Both the position numbers and the translations under genes were made by a program. 64,000 nt of DNA from Ciceribacter sp. L1K22 (GTDB lineage: Bacteria > Pseudomonadota > Alphaproteobacteria > Rhizobiales > Rhizobiaceae), in assembly GCF_017599385.1 (NCBI RefSeq), contig NZ_JAGFPK010000001.1, positions 250,177 to 314,176 on the forward strand, written 5' to 3'. Shown in pieces: positions 46,004-55,515 of the stretch. The notes beneath the pieces are model-generated. The model saw nothing but the letters and a program-made list of their open reading frames with translations. It made no database searches and was not told the DNA's origin. Positions within the stretch are counted from its first letter, which is position 1. Each line of letters starts with the position of its first letter.

Positions 46004-46615
46004 ATGGCTACGAAAAAGACATCTGTGACCGAAGAAGACGCGCTGGATTTTCCGGCGGCGACCGATGCCGATTTCGACCAGGCGGTCGGCGACCTTCGCG
46101 GCGTGCTGAAAGCCGACGAGGAGGGCGGACTGCCTGAACTCGGCGGTGACTTCAGCGCCGATTTCGGCGATTTTCCGGCGGCCGGCGGCGAAGCAGAGAC
46201 AACGTCGTCGTTCGATTCGGACTTTGGCGGCGGCGACTTCGGCGGTGGCGATCTCGGTTCCGACCTCGGCGGCGGTACCGACTTCGGTGGCGACGATTTC
46301 GGCGGCGGCGCCTCCTTTGGTGATTCGTCGTCGAGCATGCAGGCTCCCGGCAGCGCACTGACGGCAAACCTCGACCTGATCATGGATATTCCGATCGAGG
46401 TTCAGATCGTGCTCGGCTCAAGCCGCATGCAGGTCTCGGGACTGATGAGTCTCGAGGAAGGCGCCATTATCGCGCTGGACAAGAAGATCGGGGAACCGGT
46501 CGAGATCATGGTGAACGGCCGCAAGATAGCTCGCGGCGAAATCACCGTGTTGGAAAATGACGACACCCGTTTCGGTGTCAAGCTGATTGAAGTATTGAGT
46601 ACTAAGGCGCACTGA
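46004..46615 (+). CDS. fliN: Flagellar motor switch protein FliN
   Basis: A 203-residue C-ring protein, longer than the 137 residues of E. coli FliN because of an N-terminal extension. Residues 60-105 are a Gly/Asp/Phe-rich stretch with repeated FGGG-D units ([20 protein letters not shown]). The C-terminal SpoA domain is standard: [60 protein letters not shown]. The repeat region could be a disordered or sticky linker. Confidence 0.93.
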   Translation: MATKKTSVTEEDALDFPAATDADFDQAVGDLRGVLKADEEGGLPELGGDFSADFGDFPAAGGEAETTSSFDSDFGGGDFGGGDLGSDLGGGTDFGGDDFGGGASFGDSSSSMQAPGSALTANLDLIMDIPIEVQIVLGSSRMQVSGLMSLEEGAIIALDKKIGEPVEIMVNGRKIARGEITVLENDDTRFGVKLIEVLSTKAH

Positions 46616-46642
46616 CCCAGTTAGGGCCAGAGGGGAAAGACC

Positions 46643-47680
46643 ATGATGGACTTTGACGACTTTGGTAGCACTGCGGTCGGCAAGCCGCTCTCCCAGGCAG
46701 ACAAGGCGGCCGCCGTGCTGCTGGCCATGGGCAAGGGCGTTGCCGGCAAGCTGCTGAAGTATTTCACACAGGCCGAGTTGCAGACGATCATCGCCTCGGC
46801 CCAGACCCTGCGCGCCATTCCACCGGACGAGCTCAACGATCTCGTCAACGAATTCGAGGACCTGTTCACCGAAGGTGCGGGCCTCATGGACAATGCCCGG
46901 GCGATCGAGGCCATCCTTGAGGAAGGCCTGACCCCCGAGGAAGTCGACGGCCTGCTCGGCCGCCGCACCGCCTTCCAGGCCTTCGAGGCCTCCATCTGGG
47001 ACCGTCTGCAGGACGCAGAACCGGACTTCATCGCCCGCTATCTGATGCGCGAACATCCCCAGACCGTCGCATACATCCTGTCGATGCTGCCCTCCGGCTT
47101 TGGTGCCAAGGTTCTGCTGAAGCTGCCCGAAAGCCGGCGCGCCGATATCATGAACAGGACCGTCAATCTGAAAAATGTCAGCCCCAAGGCGGCACAGATC
47201 ATCGAGAACCGGATTCAGGACCTGATCGCGGAGATCGAGGCCGACAAGAACTCCACCGGCACCAACAAGGTGGCCGAACTGATGAACGAACTCGACAAGC
47301 CGCAGGTCGATACCCTGCTCGACTCGCTCGAATCGATCAGCAAGGAAGCCGTCAACAAGGTGCGTCCGAAGATCTTCCTGTTCGAGGACCTGCTGGCGAT
47401 GCCGCAGCGCAGCCGCGTCATGCTGCTCAACGACATATCCGGCGAAATCCTCACGATGGCGTTGCGTGGCGCCAATGCCGAGATCCGCGAGATCGTCCTG
47501 TCCTCGATCAGCCCGCGCTCGCGCCGCATGATCGAGGCCGATCTCGGCGCCGGCGCGACCGGTATCAATCCGCGCGAAATCGCGATCGCCCGCCGCGCCG
47601 TGGCGCAGGAAGCGATCAGGCTCGCCAATGCCGGGCAGATTCAGCTCAAGGAAACGGAAGGTGGCGAAGAGGCCGCCTGA
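46643..47680 (+). CDS. fliG: Flagellar motor switch protein FliG
   Basis: A 345-residue rotor protein that interacts with MotA. The start QADKAAAVLLAMGKGVAGKL matches the N-terminal domain. The middle EHPQTVAYILSMLPS contains the EHPQ motif. The C-terminal torque domain has MLLNDISGEILTMALRGANA with the charged residues used against MotA, and SSISPRSRRMIEADLG. The Shine-Dalgarno AGGGG is close upstream. Length and order are normal. Confidence 0.96.
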   Translation: MMDFDDFGSTAVGKPLSQADKAAAVLLAMGKGVAGKLLKYFTQAELQTIIASAQTLRAIPPDELNDLVNEFEDLFTEGAGLMDNARAIEAILEEGLTPEEVDGLLGRRTAFQAFEASIWDRLQDAEPDFIARYLMREHPQTVAYILSMLPSGFGAKVLLKLPESRRADIMNRTVNLKNVSPKAAQIIENRIQDLIAEIEADKNSTGTNKVAELMNELDKPQVDTLLDSLESISKEAVNKVRPKIFLFEDLLAMPQRSRVMLLNDISGEILTMALRGANAEIREIVLSSISPRSRRMIEADLGAGATGINPREIAIARRAVAQEAIRLANAGQIQLKETEGGEEAA

Positions 47681-47711
47681 CACAAGCACCTTGTTGATAA
47701 CCCGCACCACG

Positions 47712-47745
47712 AACTCCGGCCGATTGCGCGACAACGGCCGGAGTT
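47712..47745 (+). terminator. Terminator after fliG
   Basis: AACTCCGGCCG and CGGCCGGAGTT form a perfect 11-bp stem with a 12-base loop, followed by ATACGTTTTAG. It lies 32 bases after the fliG stop. It probably reduces, but may not abolish, read-through into flhB. Confidence 0.75.
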
Positions 47746-47846
47746 ATACGTTTTAGCAGCATCTGACTGAAACATACCTCCGTCGCAACGACGGTCCTAA
47801 ACCTGCGTATCGGCGCGCACGCACGCCCTAACGACGAGGCGATATC

Positions 47847-48938
47847 TTGGCCGACGACGAGGACAAAGAGAGTAAAACAGAAGACCCGACAGAGAAAAAA
47901 CTGCGGGACGCGATCGAGAAGGGCAATGTACCGGTTTCTCGAGAGGTGGCGATTTTCGCTTCTTCGCTCGCCTTCTACCTCTATCTTGTGTTTTTCGTGC
48001 CCGACGGGGTGGCGCGCGTCGGCGAAACGCTGCGCGACCTCTTCGAACAACCTGACCAGTGGCACATCGCAACGGCTTCCGACGTGGTGTCGCTCTTCGT
48101 CCATCTCGGCTGGGCGTCTGCTTCCCTGCTCATTCCCGTCATGGCGCTTTTTATTTTCGCCGGACTCGTCTCCGCTTTCGCGCAGAACATGCCGCAGTTC
48201 GTGCTGGAGCGAATCAGACCGCAGGCCAACCGCATCTCGCTCATCAAGGGATGGAACAGGCTTTTCAGCGCCCAGGGGCTGGTGGAGTTCGGCAAATCGC
48301 TTTTCAAGATCATTATCGTGTCGGTCATCATGGTCGTGGTGATGCGCGACGACTATTTCGCGATCCTCGACGCGATGTTTTCGGAACCGGAGACTGTATT
48401 CACCCGAATCGACGTGCTCATGCGGCAGGCTATGCTCGTCATTCTTGCCGCCACAGCAGTTCTTGCCGCCGTGGACCTCTTTTGGACGAGGCACCATTGG
48501 TACAGCGAGTTGCGTATGACCAAGCAGGAGATCAAGGACGAATACAAACAGTCTCAGGGCGACCCGATCGTTAAGTCGCGCCAGAGATCGATCGCCCGCG
48601 ACCGCGCGCGCCGGCGCATGATCAACAACGTGCCGAGAGCAACCCTGGTGATCACGAACCCGACGCACTATGCGGTCGCGCTACGCTATGTGCGGGAGGA
48701 AAACGACGCTCCGGTGGTGGTGGCCAAGGGCCAGGACCTCATCGCGCTTAAGATTCGTGAGATTGCAGGTCAGAACGGCATTCCGATTTTCGAAGATCCT
48801 CCGCTTGCACGATCCATGTTTGCGCAAGTCTCGGTGGATAGTGTCATCCCGTCAGTTTTCTACAAGGCCGTGGCGGAACTCGTGCACCGGGTTTACGTCA
48901 AGCAGGCTCAGAAACAACGGGTACCCGGAAGAAAATGA
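47847..48938 (+). CDS. flhB: Flagellar export switch protein FlhB (TTG start)
   Basis: A 363-residue export component that changes substrate specificity. Four transmembrane helices lie within residues 30-215. The cytoplasmic domain contains the autocleavage site [11 protein letters not shown] (cut between Asn and Pro) near residue 272. The start is a TTG at 47847-47849, with GAGG seven bases upstream; no suitable upstream ATG is present. The stop overlaps the next gene by four bases. Confidence 0.94.
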   Translation: MADDEDKESKTEDPTEKKLRDAIEKGNVPVSREVAIFASSLAFYLYLVFFVPDGVARVGETLRDLFEQPDQWHIATASDVVSLFVHLGWASASLLIPVMALFIFAGLVSAFAQNMPQFVLERIRPQANRISLIKGWNRLFSAQGLVEFGKSLFKIIIVSVIMVVVMRDDYFAILDAMFSEPETVFTRIDVLMRQAMLVILAATAVLAAVDLFWTRHHWYSELRMTKQEIKDEYKQSQGDPIVKSRQRSIARDRARRRMINNVPRATLVITNPTHYAVALRYVREENDAPVVVAKGQDLIALKIREIAGQNGIPIFEDPPLARSMFAQVSVDSVIPSVFYKAVAELVHRVYVKQAQKQRVPGRK

Positions 48939-49375
48939 AAAAAAGCCCCTATACCGACGAGCGGGAAAAGATCGTTGCACGCGCCATAAGCCCGGTTGCA
49001 TCAGAGTTACGCCTGCTCGATGCGGCGGATTTGATCGCGCTGCTGCGATTCGAGTTCTACAGCAGCCTGTCCGATCTGGTGGCGTCAGCTGCCGAGCTCT
49101 ATTTCCATCCGGGAACCGTGATCTTTGGAGCGGGCGGCGAATATCGGCTGGATTGGGGCGAGATGCCGGAGGTCTCGCTGGATCTGGAAATACGACCCAA
49201 GGACGTAACGATTTACGCCAAGCTCAGCCTGGGCGATCGCCAGGCCGGGCTTGAGATCAACCACATCGCCTTCGAAAAGCCCAGCGCCGACCCACATGAA
49301 AACACGGCGTTTCTGGCACAGGCTCTGGAAGAGTCGCGCTTCATCAAACAGCATGGGTCGCCGGTTCACGGGTGA
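48935..49375 (+). CDS. Unknown conserved flagellar-cluster protein after flhB
   Basis: A 146-residue soluble protein coupled to flhB by an ATGA overlap. It has a helical N-terminus ([20 protein letters not shown]) and an alternating beta segment ([38 protein letters not shown]), with no signal peptide or membrane segment and no motif that I recognise. Its position between flhB and visR is the same as an unnamed gene in S. meliloti. Function unknown; an accessory export role is only positional inference. Confidence 0.75.
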   Translation: MKKSPYTDEREKIVARAISPVASELRLLDAADLIALLRFEFYSSLSDLVASAAELYFHPGTVIFGAGGEYRLDWGEMPEVSLDLEIRPKDVTIYAKLSLGDRQAGLEINHIAFEKPSADPHENTAFLAQALEESRFIKQHGSPVHG

Positions 49376-49413
49376 GCCGGCCCGTTTCTACGCGAAAAAC
49401 ACTCGATCAGTTG

Positions 49414-50163
49414 TCAGTGGATGTAGCCAAGGCGAATCGCCTTGGCTATCGCCTGTATGCGGTTCACCGAGTCGAGCTTTATTGTCGCCGAGCCGAGATA
49501 GGCATTTACGGTATGCACGGAAAGGCCGAGCTTTTCGGCGATCTCCTCGCTGATGCGCCCGTCACCGGCAAGCTGAAGACAGGCGATCTCCCGATCGCTA
49601 AGCGCATCGGAGGGGCTGAGCCGACGTTCCTCGAGCGCCAGCACCTCCATAACCAGCTTGCAGCAACGGCCATGCGCGTCGAGGATCGCCTCGCCGGAAA
49701 GGTCGATCTCCAGATTACTTGCGAAAATCACAACACCGTTTCCGACCGCGCCGAGACGCACCGGAAACGCAATGCCTGAATTGGGTAAAAGCCGCTGCTT
49801 CAACTGGATAACGAACGGCGCGAAATCGTAGACGTCGGCAAGCCCCTCGCCGTCCTGGGCGTTCCAAACCATCGGCAGAATCGACACATCGAGATGCTGC
49901 AGAAGCTGATCACCATAGGCGCCGACAAATGCAGCCGATCCACCCCCGACGACGGGATCCCAGTTTTCCATCTGCGTTTCCAGACGACGCTTGCCCGGCA
50001 GACTGGCGCCCGAAACCCTCAGGAAAGCAAAGCTGCGCGTATTTAGTGACTTCTGGATCGACAGGAACTTTGGAAAGACGTCCGACCTACTAACCGCATT
50101 GCGGATCTGGACCGCTGGCATTTCAAGCCGCCCTTTTTCCGTATGGTCGCCGGTGTAAGTCAT
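49414..50163 (-). CDS. visR: LuxR-type motility master regulator VisR
   Basis: A 249-residue regulator that works with VisN as the top of the rhizobial motility cascade, activating rem. The N-terminal half is a diverged ligand-binding domain; the C-terminus is a LuxR-type helix-turn-helix (LSDREIACLQLAGDGRISEE, EKLGLSVHTVNAYLGSATIK). It starts 15 bases after visN. GGGA lies eight bases upstream of the ATG. The end of the gene contains a perfect hairpin (49,425-49,447). Confidence 0.93.
   Translation of the reverse strand: MTYTGDHTEKGRLEMPAVQIRNAVSRSDVFPKFLSIQKSLNTRSFAFLRVSGASLPGKRRLETQMENWDPVVGGGSAAFVGAYGDQLLQHLDVSILPMVWNAQDGEGLADVYDFAPFVIQLKQRLLPNSGIAFPVRLGAVGNGVVIFASNLEIDLSGEAILDAHGRCCKLVMEVLALEERRLSPSDALSDREIACLQLAGDGRISEEIAEKLGLSVHTVNAYLGSATIKLDSVNRIQAIAKAIRLGYIH
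49425..49447. repeat. Perfect inverted repeat at the 3' end of visR
   Basis: AGCCAAGGCG and CGCCTTGGCT form a 10-bp stem around AAT, coding for the last residues of VisR. It could act as a bidirectional terminator or mRNA-stabilising stem between the converging flhB transcript and visNR. No T run follows on either side. Confidence 0.5.
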
Positions 50164-50178
50164 GGTCGCGTCCCAGCC

Positions 50179-50925
50179 CTAAACGAGATTGTTGCGAACG
50201 GCGTAGGCAATCGCTTCCGATCGCGTCTTGGTCGCCGTCTTGCGCATCACGCTGGTGATGTAGTTGTTGATGGTGTTTCTCGAAATGCCGAGAATCATCG
50301 CGATCTCGTCGCTGGTCTTGCCCTCGGCGATCCAGTAGAGGCATTCGAGCTCGCGCTCGGTCAACTCGAATTCCCTGTCGGTCTTCTGGCCTCGGGAGGT
50401 CGACAGACTGACACAGTATCCCGCCAGCAGGCCGGTCTCGCGCAGCCGCTCGGGCGACAACACCACATCCGTCGGAAACAGCATCAGCAGGGCGAGCCGG
50501 GTTCGTCCCACGTTGAACGTCAGCGAGCAGAAATGCCGGTCGATGTCGGACGGCACCTCGGCGTCATCCGGCAAGAGGGCAAACCGCGGGTGAAGGATCG
50601 ATTGACACTTCTCGAATTCGGTGGTGCGGGCGTAATTTGCCGCCAGCTCGGACTCCACACGGCGCACCATATCAAAGGGCCAGTTGGAGCAGACAACGAA
50701 ATCGAGACCGGCTTCCTGGACCAGGTCGTATCTGGCCAAAAGATAGAGTGATGCACCGACATACTCGGTGAGGATACGCAAGCCCGCCGCGACGTTGCCA
50801 GCGCCCGCCGCCAGCGAAAGCCGCGCGATCATCTGCTCGCGCGTCATGCCGTGGCCGAGAGTCCTTGTGCCGACCACGATGCCCGTGGCTTCTCCCGGCT
50901 GCTCCTTGCGATACCCCACTTCCAT
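50179..50925 (-). CDS. visN: LuxR-type motility master regulator VisN
   Basis: A 248-residue partner of VisR. The N-terminal region is an autoinducer-domain-like sensor of unknown ligand. The C-terminal HTH is LTERELECLYWIAEGKTSDE then MILGISRNTINNYITSVMRK. The start at 50925 (MEVGYRKE) is preferred because GAGGGGGA lies six bases upstream; the longer form from 51024 has no ribosome binding site. It is the first gene of the visN-visR operon. Confidence 0.93.
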   Translation of the reverse strand: MEVGYRKEQPGEATGIVVGTRTLGHGMTREQMIARLSLAAGAGNVAAGLRILTEYVGASLYLLARYDLVQEAGLDFVVCSNWPFDMVRRVESELAANYARTTEFEKCQSILHPRFALLPDDAEVPSDIDRHFCSLTFNVGRTRLALLMLFPTDVVLSPERLRETGLLAGYCVSLSTSRGQKTDREFELTERELECLYWIAEGKTSDEIAMILGISRNTINNYITSVMRKTATKTRSEAIAYAVRNNLV

Positions 50926-51262
50926 CGTGTTTCCCCCTCTCCGGGACGAAACGGCAAGCTTCGATCTCGTCGCGTGCCGTCGGAATGCCGCCATTTCCCG
51001 ACCTGCAAGCTTCAATTCGATCATCGAATCACACAGGCATAGTAAGCCTTAAATTCGAAGGCGCGATAACCCGTTTTTTGGGAGTCCCCAGTTTTCACCC
51101 GTGAAGACAAGCAGAAGTGAAGTGAAACCGTCGTAGAACTGATGGCGACAGCAGTTGAAAACCCTGATTCCAAAGGGATGGGAGCTGGGGAAACGCAACA
51201 CCATTGGGCTTTCAAATATGATAGATGGCTTTTACGCGACCCTCGCTGGGTGCCAAAAGTAA
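50926..51262. other. Intergenic region between fliF and visN
   Basis: No gene is supported in this 337-base stretch. It should contain the visNR promoter. I saw no clear operator, repeat, CtrA box or TCGCACAAG element. Confidence 0.5.
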
Positions 51263-51289
51263 AACGCGCCGCCCCGGGGGCGACGCGTT
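51263..51289 (-). terminator. Terminator of fliF
   Basis: AACGCG-x-CGCC pairs with GGCG-x-CGCGTT across a G/C-rich loop, with one central mismatch. Leftward it is followed by TTTACTTTTGG. It lies 25 bases after the fliF stop. Confidence 0.75.
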
Positions 51290-51313
51290 CTGTCTGTGCG
51301 GTATCTTTGCCGA

Positions 51314-53005
51314 TCAAGCTGCCTTGTCGACTGCCCATTTGCGGAGGATCTTCGCGGCGCGTTCTTCGCTGATTTCGACCATGCGCGACAGACGACGCTC
51401 GGGGCCTTCCTTGACCCGACGATTGAAGCCGGAATTCGGATCGTCGCCGATGTTGAGAAGATCGTCGGTCGAATCGAACCCGAAGTCGGAGCCGAAACCG
51501 TCCATGAGCGATGCGCCTGCGTCGGCACCGCCGAGGGCGGGTGAGAAGTCCGGCAGTTCCAGGCCAGCAGCCTCTTCGGAACCGCCCGTGGCGATGCTGG
51601 AGCTGGTTCCGCCAACGGAGCGGACCATCGGACGGATGCCCATCCAGATGATCAGGAAGGCGACGGCGACGAAGGCCAGCGAGTTGATGATGCCACCGAG
51701 ATTGCGGCTGAGGATTTCCGTGACGCTGGGGCCGGTCGCGCTTTCCTCGAGAAGCTGATTCTCCAGGAATTCCATGGCGGTCAGCGTGACTACGTCGCCG
51801 CGGTCAGTATCGAGACCGGCTGCGGAGGCGACAATCTTCTGCATCTCCGCGAGATAGGCGTCGATCTTGGCCTGGTCGACGGGCTCGCCGACCATCTTGG
51901 CGACACGGCCGCGATTGACCACGACGGCGACCGAAAGCTTCTCGACGGTATAGCCGTTCCTGACTGTCGCTACCGTCTTCGAATTGATCTCGTAGTTGGT
52001 CTGTTCTTCCTTCTTGTCGCTTTCGTCATTGGAGCTCGGACCGCCGGCGCCGCCCTGGACGTTACCCTGCGGCACATTCTGTTCCACGGTCGCGGCCGTA
52101 TCCTGCAGGCTCTGCTGCGACTTCTGCGCTTCCTTGGTGATCCGGACCGAGCGTTCGACGCGCGACTCCGGATCGAAGATCGTTTCCTGGATCTGCTGCG
52201 TATCGGTGTTGAGGACTGCCGTGACGGATGAACGGAAGTTGTCCATGCCGAGGAAGGGCGCCAGGGCCTTGTCGATGTTGGTCTCGATCTCCTGCTGCAC
52301 CGACTGTACGACGCCGAGGGACCGGCTTGCCGTGCCGCCTGCCTCGTCGCCAGATGCCAGCAACTGGCCCGTCGAATCAAGAATCGTCACGTCCTCGACG
52401 TCGAGGCCGGGAACCGAAGATGCGACCAGGTGCCGAATCGATGCGGCGGCCTTGCGGCCGGCCGTGGCGCTTGCCCGGATCATGACGGATGCTGTCGGCT
52501 TCTGTTCACCACGCCTGAAGTTTCCGACGTCGGGCATGACGATGTGAACCCGCGCAGCCGCGATGCCACTGATCTGCTGGATGGTGCGTGCAACTTCGCC
52601 TTCCAGCGCCCGGACGCGGGTGACTTCCTGCATGAACGAGGTCAGGCCGAGGGACCCGACATTGTCGAAGAGCTCGTAGCCGGCATTGGCGCTGTTCGGC
52701 AGACCGCGCTCAGCGAGCAGAAGGCGCGCCTTGGTGGTCATGCCGACGGGAACGCGAATGCTTTTCCCGTCCGTTCCGACCTCGAAATCAATGTTCGATT
52801 CGGCGAGTGCAATGGAAACCTGGTTCAGGTCGACGGTTTCGAGACCAACATAAAGCGTCTCAAAGGCGGGCTTGTTGACGTAGAACGCCCCCGCCAGAAT
52901 CACTGCGATCGACAAGACAGCGACGCCGGCCAAGGCCATCAAACGCGCCTGCCCTAGCTCCGCCAGGTTCTTAAAGACCTGAACTAATTGATTTAACAGA
53001 TTCAT
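51314..53005 (-). CDS. fliF: MS-ring protein FliF
   Basis: A 563-residue inner-membrane ring protein on which the motor is built. Two transmembrane helices (about residues 22-42 and 445-465) flank a large periplasmic part with ring-building motifs (LLAERGLPNSANAGYELFDN, FMQEVTRVRALEGEVARTIQ, IAAARVHIVMPD). The cytoplasmic tail that binds FliG is the last 60 residues and ends in EERAAKILRKWAVDKAA. It lies between the che operon and visNR and is probably transcribed from its own class II promoter. Confidence 0.96.
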   Translation of the reverse strand: MNLLNQLVQVFKNLAELGQARLMALAGVAVLSIAVILAGAFYVNKPAFETLYVGLETVDLNQVSIALAESNIDFEVGTDGKSIRVPVGMTTKARLLLAERGLPNSANAGYELFDNVGSLGLTSFMQEVTRVRALEGEVARTIQQISGIAAARVHIVMPDVGNFRRGEQKPTASVMIRASATAGRKAAASIRHLVASSVPGLDVEDVTILDSTGQLLASGDEAGGTASRSLGVVQSVQQEIETNIDKALAPFLGMDNFRSSVTAVLNTDTQQIQETIFDPESRVERSVRITKEAQKSQQSLQDTAATVEQNVPQGNVQGGAGGPSSNDESDKKEEQTNYEINSKTVATVRNGYTVEKLSVAVVVNRGRVAKMVGEPVDQAKIDAYLAEMQKIVASAAGLDTDRGDVVTLTAMEFLENQLLEESATGPSVTEILSRNLGGIINSLAFVAVAFLIIWMGIRPMVRSVGGTSSSIATGGSEEAAGLELPDFSPALGGADAGASLMDGFGSDFGFDSTDDLLNIGDDPNSGFNRRVKEGPERRLSRMVEISEERAAKILRKWAVDKAA

Positions 53006-53072
53006 TCTGTCTCACACCGTCAAACGAAGGGTTCAAGGCTTTTTGCCCTTGCAGGGACAATAGAAGCCGAAA

Positions 53073-53081
53073 CTTGTGCGA
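53073..53081 (-). promoter_or_regulatory. Class II-type motif TCGCACAAG (fliF)
   Basis: Read leftward: GTTCGCACAAGTTTC, 68-76 bases upstream of the fliF ATG. Shared with the DUF1217-flgF operon (63-71 bases upstream) and the FliH-like-motB operon. It is a candidate Rem- or VisNR-dependent promoter element. Confidence 0.55.
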
Positions 53082-53122
53082 ACGTTTCGTTTTGGTGAAA
53101 GACAGATGAAGTAGAGGGACAA

Positions 53123-53494
53123 TCAGAAGAAGTCGAAGTCGCCAGCGGCCTTCGTCAACGGCTGCGAATGCCCGTGCCTGATACCGGCGCCAAGAGCCTT
53201 CTGCATGTCGGCGAGCTTGACCAGGCTGAGCGCCGTGGAGACGTCGACCACCCAGTTGTCCGGGATGGTGCCGGTTATGGTGTCAATGAACTCTGCCAGG
53301 CCGCGCGCCTTCTGGACGGCAAGATCGATCCCCTGCATGACCTTGAGCGCATCGGGAGACTGAAGAATAGTCTCGCCGCCGAGTTCAAGAATCTGAGGTT
53401 CGATACGTTCGATCAAATACGCCACATCGTGCAACTCGGACACGACACGCATCAGCACTTCCGGCAACGTCTCATCCACGGTCGTGGTCTCCAT
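53123..53494 (-). CDS. cheT: CheT, conserved last gene of the che operon
   Basis: A 123-residue acidic helical protein. Residues 57-61 read DLAVQ, matching the D-x-x-x-Q motif of CheZ-type phosphatases. In S. meliloti the homologous gene (orf10) has been described as CheT, a partner that enhances the CheR methyltransferase. The start at 53494 (METTTVDE) is chosen from family length; an out-of-frame ATG lies two bases upstream. It follows cheD by 28 bases. The C-terminus ends DFDFF. Confidence 0.82.
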   Translation of the reverse strand: METTTVDETLPEVLMRVVSELHDVAYLIERIEPQILELGGETILQSPDALKVMQGIDLAVQKARGLAEFIDTITGTIPDNWVVDVSTALSLVKLADMQKALGAGIRHGHSQPLTKAAGDFDFF

Positions 53495-53522
53495 ACATAC
53501 TCTGCGGCGTACCGCGTGATCG

Positions 53523-54077
53523 TTAAAAGAACTCGATCGAATCCTCGACCGGCTTGCTGACTGGTACCGGCTTCTGCTCGAGAGCGACGGTGCGCTGCGT
53601 TTCCGCTCCGGTGAGGGGATACTGGCGGGCGCGGCCGCTGACGGGCCAGAACTCCAGTTTGCGGCCATGCTCGCCACCCGTCGAGCCACCGACAACATTA
53701 ATGCCTTCATCGCGCAGAAACTGCATCGCAAAGGCCGCGTTCTGTTCGCCGACATTGGAGAAGGTCGCTATCGTCTTCGCACCGCCGAAGACCTTCGCCT
53801 CCAGCCGGTCGCGCCGCGCGCCCTGTTTCAACAAGCCGTTGATCAGAAGTTCCATCAGGTGAACGCCGTAGCGGGTCGCGTCCCCTCCCCCCGAACCGGG
53901 AGTAGCGGAACCCGGAAGGAGAAAGTGGTTCATGCCACCGACTCCGGCGACCGGATCGCGCAAGCAAGCGGCCACGCACGAACCGAGAATGGTGGAGAGG
54001 ACCACGTTGGGGTCACTCACTACCTTGTATTCGCCTTGTATTATGTGGACCCGCTTTGCAGCGCTTTCCTCTATCAT
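53523..54077 (-). CDS. cheD: Chemoreceptor deamidase CheD
   Basis: A 184-residue glutamine deamidase acting on receptors (and often binding CheY or CheC). The catalytic Cys34 is in [14 protein letters not shown] and His51 in [10 protein letters not shown]; the Thr of the third motif is in [11 protein letters not shown]. Length is normal. The start overlaps the cheY2 stop by four bases and cheT follows. Confidence 0.95.
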   Translation of the reverse strand: MIEESAAKRVHIIQGEYKVVSDPNVVLSTILGSCVAACLRDPVAGVGGMNHFLLPGSATPGSGGGDATRYGVHLMELLINGLLKQGARRDRLEAKVFGGAKTIATFSNVGEQNAAFAMQFLRDEGINVVGGSTGGEHGRKLEFWPVSGRARQYPLTGAETQRTVALEQKPVPVSKPVEDSIEFF

Positions 54078-54463
54078 TTTAGGGCTCCGAATACCGCCTC
54101 GATGGCGGCCTTCATCTTTTCGATGGTGAACGGTTTTGCGAGAACGTTGTTCGCGCCGAGCTGCGCCGCCTTCTGGACAAGGGCGCGGTCCCCCTGCGCG
54201 GTCAGGATGATGAACGCCGCTTTCTTGGTCGCCGGATTGGCGCGGACGTTCTGAAGGAAGACCAGGCCGTCCATCTTCGGCATGTTGAAGTCCGAGATGA
54301 CCAGGTGATGCGGCTGCGCAGCCATAATCTTCATGCCCTGCTCGCCGTCACCGGCAGCAGTGATCTGCTTGAAGCCAAGCTGGGTCAGAGCATCACTCAA
54401 GAGCAAACGACTGGTGACCTGATCGTCGACGATCAGAACTTTGATTTTTTCAGCTATAGACAT
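54074..54463 (-). CDS. cheY2: Chemotaxis response regulator CheY2 (output CheY)
   Basis: A 129-residue single receiver domain. Acid pocket Asp13/Asp14 in LIVDDQ, phospho-acceptor Asp58 in [12 protein letters not shown], and the switch Thr/Lys in ILTAQGD and LAKPF. In S. meliloti CheY2 is the regulator that binds the motor and slows rotation. Its start directly overlaps the end of cheB (54463), so it is coupled. Confidence 0.94.
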   Translation of the reverse strand: MSIAEKIKVLIVDDQVTSRLLLSDALTQLGFKQITAAGDGEQGMKIMAAQPHHLVISDFNMPKMDGLVFLQNVRANPATKKAAFIILTAQGDRALVQKAAQLGANNVLAKPFTIEKMKAAIEAVFGALK

Positions 54464-55515
54464 TATTCGATACCTTCTTTTCGGGCGGTAAGTTTCAGGA
54501 TCTCTTCGCCGATGGAACCAAGTGGCAACTGCTGCTCGACGGCACCCAACTCCTGGGCGACGCGAGGCATGCCATAAACCACGCAGGTTTTTTCATTTTG
54601 CCCAAGGGTGCGGGCACCTGCGTGCCGCATCTTGAGCAATCCTGCCGCTCCATCGCGGCCCATTCCGGTCAGTATCACCCCGACCGCGTTTCTGCCTGCC
54701 AGTTCGGCGACGGAATCGAAGAGCACATCCACCGACGGCCTGTGGCCGTTGACAGGCGGACGTTCAACCAGACGGCAGCACGGTGCAGACGCGTTCACCA
54801 CCTGAAGATGACGATCGCCGCCGGGCGCCAGATAGATTTTGCCAATCTCCAACCGAGCCCCATCCGTGGCTTCCTCCACCACCGGCGCGGACAAGCGGTT
54901 CAGCCGCTCGGCAAAGCTCTTGGTAAAGGTTGGCGGCATATGCTGCGTAATCACCGTGGGAGGGCAATTGCGCGGAAACTTCTGCAACACCGTGATCAGC
55001 GCTTCCACGCCACCGGTCGACGAACCGATCGCAACAATCTTGCGACCGACGCGGAATTCGGCAGCGGGAGCCGCATTGGCGGCCGGCGGCGGCGATGCGG
55101 CGCGATGATGGCTGAAGCGCCATTGCGAACGGGCCGCCGCCTTCACCTTCTCGGCCAGATCACCGAACGGATTGCGCTCTCCTGGGATTGGTTTGCTGAC
55201 GCAATCGAAGGCTCCGATTTCGAGTGCGGTCAGCGAGGCGTCGGCACCCTGGTGCGTCAGTGTCGACACCATGATCACCGGCATCGGACGCAGACGCATG
55301 ATCTTCTCGAGGAACTCAAGGCCGTTCATGTTCGGCATCTCGATGTCGAGAGTGACGACGTCGGGATTGAGTTCCTTGATCGCCGCGCGCGCTTCCATTG
55401 CGTCACCGGCCTGACCGATGACGTTTACCTCGGGATCCTGACTGAGAACGGCCGTGATGAGGCCACGCATGGTCGGACTGTCATCGACGACAAGAACGCG
55501 GGCGGGATTGCTCAT
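54463..55515 (-). CDS. cheB: Chemotaxis response regulator protein-glutamate methylesterase CheB
   Basis: A 350-residue enzyme that removes methyl groups from receptors. The receiver domain (residues 1-120) has phospho-acceptor Asp57 in [13 protein letters not shown]. The methylesterase domain starts near residue 155, with Ser in [12 protein letters not shown], His in [10 protein letters not shown] and Asp in [10 protein letters not shown]. The start overlaps the cheR stop by four bases. Confidence 0.96.
   Translation of the reverse strand: MSNPARVLVVDDSPTMRGLITAVLSQDPEVNVIGQAGDAMEARAAIKELNPDVVTLDIEMPNMNGLEFLEKIMRLRPMPVIMVSTLTHQGADASLTALEIGAFDCVSKPIPGERNPFGDLAEKVKAAARSQWRFSHHRAASPPPAANAAPAAEFRVGRKIVAIGSSTGGVEALITVLQKFPRNCPPTVITQHMPPTFTKSFAERLNRLSAPVVEEATDGARLEIGKIYLAPGGDRHLQVVNASAPCCRLVERPPVNGHRPSVDVLFDSVAELAGRNAVGVILTGMGRDGAAGLLKMRHAGARTLGQNEKTCVVYGMPRVAQELGAVEQQLPLGSIGEEILKLTARKEGIE

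Noticed and set aside
46190..46330. Tandem repeat in fliN as a possible CRISPR or minisatellite
   Set aside because: The repetition is coding (Phe-Gly-Gly-Asp units), irregular at DNA level and lacks spacers.
46418..47734. 438-codon minus-strand frame opposite fliN and fliG
   Set aside because: Antisense shadow of conserved motor genes; no recognisable protein features.
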